Of a stretch of 64,000 bases of DNA, positions 58,653 through 64,000 are shown in pieces. Positions within the stretch are counted from its first letter, which is position 1. Each line of letters begins with the position of its first letter. The DNA is from Ruminococcaceae bacterium UBA3215 (lineage in GTDB: Bacteria > Bacillota > Clostridia > Oscillospirales > Ruminococcaceae), in NCBI GenBank assembly GCA_002363155.1, contig DEWH01000020.1, positions 25,617 through 89,616 on the forward strand, read 5' to 3'. Both the position numbers and the translations under genes were made by a program. The notes under the pieces were generated by a model, which worked only from the letters and a program-made list of their open reading frames with translations, was not told where the DNA came from and ran no database searches.

Positions 58653-60273
58653 TTAAGGAGCGGTTATAGGTGTTGCAGACACAAGATACTTAGTGCTTGT
58701 TGAACTCCATTTACCTGTGTAAGACTGAACAAGGAACTTGTATTCTGTTCCATTAGCGAGATTCTTCGCGGTGTATGTTGTTCCTGTCAGTGTATCAGCA
58801 AGTACTGTGTACTTACCGTTCTCATAGATAGCCACTGCATACTTTTTTGCTCCATCAATAGCATTCCATGTAAGTGTTACCTGACCGTTGCCGGATGTTA
58901 CTGTTACTTTGGGAATGATAGAACTACTCTTTGGTGTTGCGGATACAAGATACTTAGTGCTTGTTGAACTCCATTTAGTCGTGTAAGACTGAACGAGGAA
59001 TTTGTATTCTATTCCGTTAGTGAGGTTCTTTGCTGTGTACGTTGTTCCTGTCAGAGTATCTGCAAGTACTGTGTACTTTCCGTTCTCATAGATAGCCACT
59101 GCATACTTCTTTGCTCCCTCAACTGCGTTCCATGTAAGTGTTACCTGACCGTCACCGGGTGTTGCATTAACTTCCGGTATGACAGAACCCGAGGGGGTGG
59201 AAGATCCTATAGGAGTTGCGGATACAAGATACTTAGTGCTTGTTGAGCTCCACTTGCTGGTGTAAGACTGAACGAGGAACTTGTATTCCTTGCCGTTTGT
59301 GAGATTCTTCGCTGTGTACGTTGTTCCTGTCAGTGTATCTGCAAGTACTGTGTACTTTCCGTTCTCATAGATAGCCACTGCATACTTCTTTGCGCCATCA
59401 ACTGCGTTCCATGTAAGTGTTACCTGTCCGTCGCCGGCTGTTGCTGTTACTACCGGTATGACAGAACCCGAGGGGGTGGAAGATCCTATAGGAGTTGCGG
59501 ATACAAGATACTTAGTGCTTGTTGAGCTCCACTTGCCGGTGTAAGATTGAACAAGGAACTTATATTCCTTACCATTAGTAAGGTTCTTTGCGGTGTACGT
59601 TGTTCCTGTCAGCGTATCAGCAAGTACTGTGTACTTTCCGTTCTCATAGATAGCCACTGCATACTTTTTTGCACCTTCAACTGCATTCCATGTAAGTGTT
59701 ACTTGTCCATCGCCGGCTGTTGCTTTAACTTCCGGTATTACAGAACCGCTCTTGGGTGTTGCGGATACAAGATACTTAGTGCTTGTTGAGCTCCACTTGC
59801 TGGTGTAAGACTGAACAAGAAACTTATATTCTGTTCCGTTAGTGAGGTTCTTGGCTGTGTATGTTGTTCCTGTTAGTGTATCTGAAAGTACTGTGTATTT
59901 ACCGTTCTCATAGATAGCCACAGCATACTTTTTTGCACTCTCAACTGCGTTCCATGTAAGTGTTACCTGACCGTCTCCTGCTGTTGCTGTTACTTCAGGG
60001 ATTACAGAATCATTCTTGGGTGTTGCGGATACAAGGTACTTTGTACTCGATGAACTCCACTTGCCCGTGTAAGACTGAACAAGGAACTTGTATTCCTTAC
60101 CGTTTGTGAGGTTCTTTGCTGTGTACGTTGTTCCTGTCAAAGAATCGTCAAGTACTGTGTACTTACCGTTCTCATAGATAGCCACTGCATACTTCTTTGC
60201 ACCCTCAACTGCGTTCCATGAGAGTGTGACTTGTCCATTGCTGGGTGTTGCTGATACTTCGGGTATAACAGAA
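58653..60273 (-). repeat. Six nearly identical fibronectin-III repeats (DNA-level)
   Basis: Units of about 258-280 bases, borders near 58919, 59182, 59463, 59745 and 60008. Each codes for VIPEVxATxGDGQVTLTWNA, then KKYAVAIYENGKYTVL, TGTTYTAKNLTNG and EYKFLVQSYT, with linkers PKNDS or PIGSSTPSGS. Long stretches are the same base for base. Confidence 0.9.
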
Positions 60274-62255
60274 GCAGCGGCTTTAATTGTGAATATTGCT
60301 GTCTTTGTCTCTGTGTAATTACCCTTTCCCGTTATGGTAACTGTTGCTGTACCGACATTTACATTATTGCTGTATTCAACTGTATAGTCTGTGCCATTTA
60401 CAAGCGCTTTATCACCGTCAGTTACAGCAATTGTGGGTGTAATTGCTGAGCCAGTGTATGTCTGATCTGATATTTCCGATATTGTAGAACCACTTATGGA
60501 TTTAGCAACGATTTTGAATTCAGCTGTATTTGTTCCTGTATACGCGCCTACACCTTTAATTGTTATTCCCGCAGTTCCAACATCAACGTTGTTGCTATAG
60601 GATACGATGTAGTCCGTTCCTTCAACAAGGACGTTATCTCCATCTTTGACTGTTATGGCAGGACTGATTTCAGAACCAGTATAAGCCTGATCTGAAATCG
60701 GAGAAATAACGGCTGTTTCAATATCTTTAATTCTGTTCCCTACATTTATAGTTACACAGTCATTTTCATTAATATAGTGATCACATTCATTTTGTATTTC
60801 ACAATAAATTTTATATGTACCAGCACCTTGCTTCGGGTAGAATTTAAACACATTATCGCCATGTCTGCGGAAAACATCGGTATATCCAGAAGGCAAAACG
60901 ACATAGAAGTTATAGTTTCTTATCGTTTTGCTGTCATTTGGTGTAACTGTTATAGTTGCAACATTACCGGGCTCAATATCGGAATTGTCAACCTGTATGG
61001 AATATCCTGTAGGCTTGATAACTTCCCAGAACTTACCTTTTGTCTGTTCGCCGCAGCTTCCGTCAACGGAAAGTCCGTACATAGACTGGAAAGACTTTAC
61101 TGCATCTCTTGTTCCGGGACCAAATGAACCGTCTATGTCGCAGGATATACCGACTATATTCAAGCAGGACTGAACCCACTTTACATCATCACCGGTCATA
61201 ACAGATGACGATGAATTGTAATAAAGCGCTCTCTCCGGTTTCGGATACAGCCATGAGCTATAACCTATATCAGGAGAAGAAAGGAACCATACCTGAAATT
61301 TCTGAGCGCTGCTGCCATTGAATTCAAACATCTGTGCATTTGCACCATCTTCATGAGAAGCACCAGAGATATCAAGAACTTTATCACTCGTCTTATTTTT
61401 CAAATAATATGCACCGGATTCGCCGGATATAAACCATTTTTGTGAATCCCCGCCGTTAGCTTCCCAGACATATACATTTTCGCCCTGACCGCTGTAATCG
61501 AGAACACCATAATAATTATTATAGATCGTGTAGCTGCCATCATCATTTTTATCAAAATGCCAGATCTGATTAGCATCACCTGTTCCTGTTCTCATATCGA
61601 CATTTTTATCTTCTTCGGCAGTCAAGTGCTTCCACGGTTCTGTGTTTATTATATACGCCTCAAAGTTGTTTCCAAGGTCAACTTTTTCAAGCTCTTGTTT
61701 TTTGGGACGAGCAACACCAACAATTGTATAACTCTGCCCATAAACATGCTTTTTTACAGTAATATTTTCTTTTATATTTATTTTATTGGGTGGATTAAAA
61801 CCGTTTCCTTGCTGTACTATAGAGTAAGTATTACCTGAAGCGGTATAAACTATTGCGACATGACCATATCCTTCATTTCCAGAAGTACCTGACTCGAACG
61901 ATATAATGTCTCCTGGAAGAGGTGTAAAGCCATCATAATAATCAATGCGCTCAAACAAGTCCGCAAATGCGTTAGCAACATTTTTATACACATCTTTTCC
62001 GTTACCAGTTGTTCCAATATTTTTGCCGAAATAAGCAGATAAGTAATATCTTATTATCTTTGGACAAGAATAATCCAAACTTCCATCATTTCTTCTTCCG
62101 TTATAATGTAGAGCCTCATGACCTACGAGGTTATCTCTTATCCAAACTGTGTATGGATTTTCAGCTCCTGCTTCCACCATAAACAACCCGCACATCATCG
62201 TCACTGCTAATGCTACTGACAAAAAGCTTGATAAAATTCGTTTTCCTAATTTCAT
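58653..62255 (-). CDS. Secreted CHAP hydrolase with ricin-B, peptidoglycan-binding and fibronectin-III repeats
   Basis: 1,200 residues from ATG 62255 (RBS GGAGGTAG). Signal peptide 1-31 (ILSSFLSVALAVTMMCGLFM). A CHAP-type amidase/peptidase domain follows with Cys64 in DYSCPKIIRYYL, PLPGDIISFESG and His132 in EGYGHVAIVYTASG. Next a ricin-B lectin-like domain (~195-325; YGVLDYSGQGENVYVWEANG), a peptidoglycan-binding domain (~345-420; VKWVQSCLNIVGISCDIDGS), an Ig-like stretch, two repeats of the type ISDQTYTGSAITPTIAVTDG, and six fibronectin-III repeats up to the C-terminus. It is likely a secreted wall hydrolase or adhesin. No LPXTG or dockerin was seen. Probably read from the FN3 gene upstream. 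Confidence 0.88.
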   Translation of the reverse strand: MKLGKRILSSFLSVALAVTMMCGLFMVEAGAENPYTVWIRDNLVGHEALHYNGRRNDGSLDYSCPKIIRYYLSAYFGKNIGTTGNGKDVYKNVANAFADLFERIDYYDGFTPLPGDIISFESGTSGNEGYGHVAIVYTASGNTYSIVQQGNGFNPPNKINIKENITVKKHVYGQSYTIVGVARPKKQELEKVDLGNNFEAYIINTEPWKHLTAEEDKNVDMRTGTGDANQIWHFDKNDDGSYTIYNNYYGVLDYSGQGENVYVWEANGGDSQKWFISGESGAYYLKNKTSDKVLDISGASHEDGANAQMFEFNGSSAQKFQVWFLSSPDIGYSSWLYPKPERALYYNSSSSVMTGDDVKWVQSCLNIVGISCDIDGSFGPGTRDAVKSFQSMYGLSVDGSCGEQTKGKFWEVIKPTGYSIQVDNSDIEPGNVATITVTPNDSKTIRNYNFYVVLPSGYTDVFRRHGDNVFKFYPKQGAGTYKIYCEIQNECDHYINENDCVTINVGNRIKDIETAVISPISDQAYTGSEISPAITVKDGDNVLVEGTDYIVSYSNNVDVGTAGITIKGVGAYTGTNTAEFKIVAKSISGSTISEISDQTYTGSAITPTIAVTDGDKALVNGTDYTVEYSNNVNVGTATVTITGKGNYTETKTAIFTIKAAASVIPEVSATPSNGQVTLSWNAVEGAKKYAVAIYENGKYTVLDDSLTGTTYTAKNLTNGKEYKFLVQSYTGKWSSSSTKYLVSATPKNDSVIPEVTATAGDGQVTLTWNAVESAKKYAVAIYENGKYTVLSDTLTGTTYTAKNLTNGTEYKFLVQSYTSKWSSTSTKYLVSATPKSGSVIPEVKATAGDGQVTLTWNAVEGAKKYAVAIYENGKYTVLADTLTGTTYTAKNLTNGKEYKFLVQSYTGKWSSTSTKYLVSATPIGSSTPSGSVIPVVTATAGDGQVTLTWNAVDGAKKYAVAIYENGKYTVLADTLTGTTYTAKNLTNGKEYKFLVQSYTSKWSSTSTKYLVSATPIGSSTPSGSVIPEVNATPGDGQVTLTWNAVEGAKKYAVAIYENGKYTVLADTLTGTTYTAKNLTNGIEYKFLVQSYTTKWSSTSTKYLVSATPKSSSIIPKVTVTSGNGQVTLTWNAIDGAKKYAVAIYENGKYTVLADTLTGTTYTAKNLANGTEYKFLVQSYTGKWSSTSTKYLVSATPITAP

Positions 62256-62280
62256 ATAGCTACCTCCACTGTTATATTTG

Positions 62281-62317
62281 TGTTCAACCTCTACAGGAAA
62301 ACTGTAGAGGTTGAACA
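62281..62317 (-). repeat. Perfect 16-bp palindrome between the two FN3 genes
   Basis: TGTTCAACCTCTACAG-gaaaa-CTGTAGAGGTTGAACA. No clear T-run follows on the minus strand, so it may be a processing or regulatory hairpin in the leader of the CHAP gene and not a full terminator. Confidence 0.75.
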
Positions 62318-62337
62318 AATTAATTTTATATTGAGTT

Positions 62338-63950
62338 TTATGCTTCCGGAGTTACAGATACAAGATACTTTGTACTTGTAGAGCTCCATTTACCCGTATA
62401 GGACTGTACAAGGAACTTGTACTCCTTGCCGTTTGTAATGTCACTGACAACATAAGATGTCTTTGTGATATTATCATTCAATACAGTGTACTTACCATTT
62501 TCATAGATAGCCACTGCATACTTTGTCGCACCTGTAACAGCTTTCCACTTTAACATAACCGCTCCATCGCCTGATACAGCAGTTACGGCCGGTATTGTAG
62601 AGCTGCTCTTGGGTGTTGCGGATACAAGATACTTAGTGCTTGTTGAACTCCATTTGCTTGTGTAAGACTGAACAAGGAACTTGTATTCCTTGCCGTTTGT
62701 GAGATTCTTCGCTGTGTACGTTGTTCCTGTCAGTGTATCTGCAAGTACTGTGTACTTTCCGTTCTCATAGATAGCTACCGCATACTTCTTTGCACCATCA
62801 ATCTTGTTCCAAGTGAGGGTTACCTGTCCGTCGCCGGCTGTTGCTGTAACTTCGGGGATTACGGAACTTACAGGTGCGGCAGAACCCACAGGAGTTGCGG
62901 ATACAAGATACTTAGTGCTTGTTGAGCTCCACTTGCTGGTGTAAGACTGAACAAGGAACTTGTATTCCTTACCATTTGTGAGGTTCTTTGCTGTGTATGT
63001 TGTTCCTGTCAGCGTATCAGCAAGTACTGTGTACTTTCCGTTCTCATAGATAGCCACTGCATACTTTTTTGCACCTTCAACTGCGTTCCATGTAAGTGTT
63101 ACCTGACCGTCGCCTGCTGTTGCTGTAACTTCGGGGATTACGGAACTTACAGGTGCGGCAGAACCCACAGGAGTTGCGGATACAAGATACTTTGTGCTTG
63201 TTGAACTCCATTTACTTGTGTAAGACTGAACGAGGAACTTGTATTCCTTACCATTAGTAAGGTTCTTTGCGGTGTACGTTGTTCCTGTCAAAGTTGCATC
63301 AAGTACAGTGTACTTACCGTTCTCATAGAGAGCTACTGCATACTTCTTTGCGCCCTCAACTGCGTTCCATGTAAGTGTTACCTGTCCGTCTCCGGCTGTT
63401 GCTGTAACTTCAGGGATTACAGAATCATTCTTGGGTGTTGCGGATACAAGGTACTTTGTACTCGATGAACTCCACTTGCCCGTGTAAGACTGAACAAGAA
63501 ACTTGTATTCCTTACCGTTTGTGAGGTTCTTTGCTGTGTACGTTGTTCCTGTCAGAGTATCTGCAAGTACGGTGTACTTACCATTCTCATAAATAGCCAC
63601 GGCATACTTCTTTGCACCCTCAACTGCGTTCCATGTAAGTGTTACCTGACCGTCTCCTGCTGTTGCTGTTACTTCAGGGATTACAGAATCATTCTTGGGT
63701 GTTGCAGATACAAGGTACTTTGTACTCGATGAACTCCACTTGCCCGTGTAAGACTGAACAAGGAACTTATATTCCTTACCATTAGTAAGGTCCTTTGCGG
63801 TGTACGTTGTTCCTGTTAGAGTGCTTGTAAGTACCGTATATTTACCATTTTCATAGGTTGCCACTGCATACTTTGTAGCACCATCAATCTTGTTCCAAGT
63901 GAGGGTTACCTGTCCATTGCCTGCTGTTGCTGTAACCGTAGGTATAACAG
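62338..63950 (-). repeat. Fibronectin-III repeat array in the partial gene
   Basis: Six units of about 260-280 bases, borders near 62598, 62865, 63145, 63420 and 63685. Linkers are PKNDS, PVGSAAPVSS or PKSSS. The most C-terminal unit (62338-62598) is the most diverged. Confidence 0.88.
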
Positions 63951-64000
63951 AAACAGCGGCTTTAATTGTGAATGATGCTGTCTTTGTTCCGGAATAATTA
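62338..64000 (-). CDS. Fibronectin-III repeat protein, C-terminal part (runs off window)
   Basis: At least 554 codons, open to the right edge (N-terminus not seen). It starts in the window with NYSGTKTASFTIKAA, the end of the same Ig-like repeat found in the CHAP protein, then one more FN3 unit (TVTATAGNGQVTLTWNKIDG) and five full FN3 units, ending KYLVSVTPEA. The repeats match those of the CHAP gene almost residue for residue. The missing N-terminus may carry another enzyme or binding domain. It is a paralogue or recombinational partner of its neighbour, 82 bases upstream of it. Confidence 0.85.
   Translation of the reverse strand, partial: NYSGTKTASFTIKAAVSVIPTVTATAGNGQVTLTWNKIDGATKYAVATYENGKYTVLTSTLTGTTYTAKDLTNGKEYKFLVQSYTGKWSSSSTKYLVSATPKNDSVIPEVTATAGDGQVTLTWNAVEGAKKYAVAIYENGKYTVLADTLTGTTYTAKNLTNGKEYKFLVQSYTGKWSSSSTKYLVSATPKNDSVIPEVTATAGDGQVTLTWNAVEGAKKYAVALYENGKYTVLDATLTGTTYTAKNLTNGKEYKFLVQSYTSKWSSTSTKYLVSATPVGSAAPVSSVIPEVTATAGDGQVTLTWNAVEGAKKYAVAIYENGKYTVLADTLTGTTYTAKNLTNGKEYKFLVQSYTSKWSSTSTKYLVSATPVGSAAPVSSVIPEVTATAGDGQVTLTWNKIDGAKKYAVAIYENGKYTVLADTLTGTTYTAKNLTNGKEYKFLVQSYTSKWSSTSTKYLVSATPKSSSTIPAVTAVSGDGAVMLKWKAVTGATKYAVAIYENGKYTVLNDNITKTSYVVSDITNGKEYKFLVQSYTGKWSSTSTKYLVSVTPEA

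Noticed and set aside
62281..62317. Taking the 16-bp palindrome as an attachment site or transposon end
   Set aside because: It lies between two paralogous genes of one direction without a transposase or duplicated target; a hairpin in the message is simpler.
58653..63950. Regular repeats that might look like a CRISPR array
   Set aside because: The units are ~260-280 bases, protein coding and fibronectin-III-like, with no short repeat/spacer pattern.

Overview
The window looks like chromosome of a Gram-positive anaerobe of the Clostridia, most likely a Ruminococcus-type member of the Oscillospiraceae/Ruminococcaceae. Reasons: a complete spoIIIAA-AH operon followed by the clostridial order asp23-nusB-xseA-xseB-ispA-dxs-tlyA-nadK-argR-recN; a glgB-glgC-glgD glycogen cluster with the clostridial GlgD paralogue; a class III (anaerobic) ribonucleotide reductase; AGGAGG-type ribosome binding sites with frequent GTG and TTG starts; many clean TTGACA-17-TATAAT promoters; and secreted CHAP/ricin-B/fibronectin-III wall proteins. 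The species cannot be fixed from sequence reading alone. No rRNA, tRNA or CRISPR array was seen.

Layout. 1-412: 5' end of an APC-type permease (minus strand). 609-2798: membrane-bound HD-GYP c-di-GMP phosphodiesterase. 3125-7977: yerC, methyltransferase, hslO, queA, phosphatase and tgt, mixing redox stress and queuosine tRNA modification. 8244-9512: CapA-like lipoprotein, divergent from glgBCD (9932-14566). 14812-18920: VanY-type carboxypeptidase, two HPr-like proteins without the active histidine, mtaB, mgsA and a MinD-like ATPase. 19117-23676: mreB-mreC-mreD-mrdA cell elongation operon (minus). 23843-34180: housekeeping operon (minus) for isoprenoid precursors, DNA repair, NAD and arginine control, with its own promoter. 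34265-38934: spoIIIA operon for the mother-cell/forespore channel. 39167-43675: PAS-GGDEF-GGDEF*-EAL protein and secreted transglutaminase. 43912-50303: nrdD with a predicted tandem NrdR operator, two NrdG-type activases, a NYN-domain protein, an oligopeptide-binding lipoprotein and another radical SAM protein.

50421-64000 is the accessory end. It carries a 1,927-residue DUF4011/SF1 helicase with a Vsr-like nuclease region and DUF3320 (a probable phage-defence protein); a large serine recombinase whose last ~150 codons are the 3' part of the sporulation regulator gene spoVT, joined in frame; and two secreted proteins built from nearly identical fibronectin-III repeats, one with an N-terminal CHAP hydrolase, ricin-B lectin and peptidoglycan-binding domain, the other running off the right edge.

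The most interesting observation is the recombinase-SpoVT junction near 56,791. The recombinase reads straight into SpoVT from about its residue 30 to its natural end, as expected if a serine-integrase element had inserted into spoVT and the integrase gene became fused to the target's 3' part. By analogy with skin-type elements in sigK and other sporulation genes, this could be a developmentally excised element; the 5' part of spoVT would then lie beyond the right edge. Several dispersed intergenic palindromic repeats also occur.
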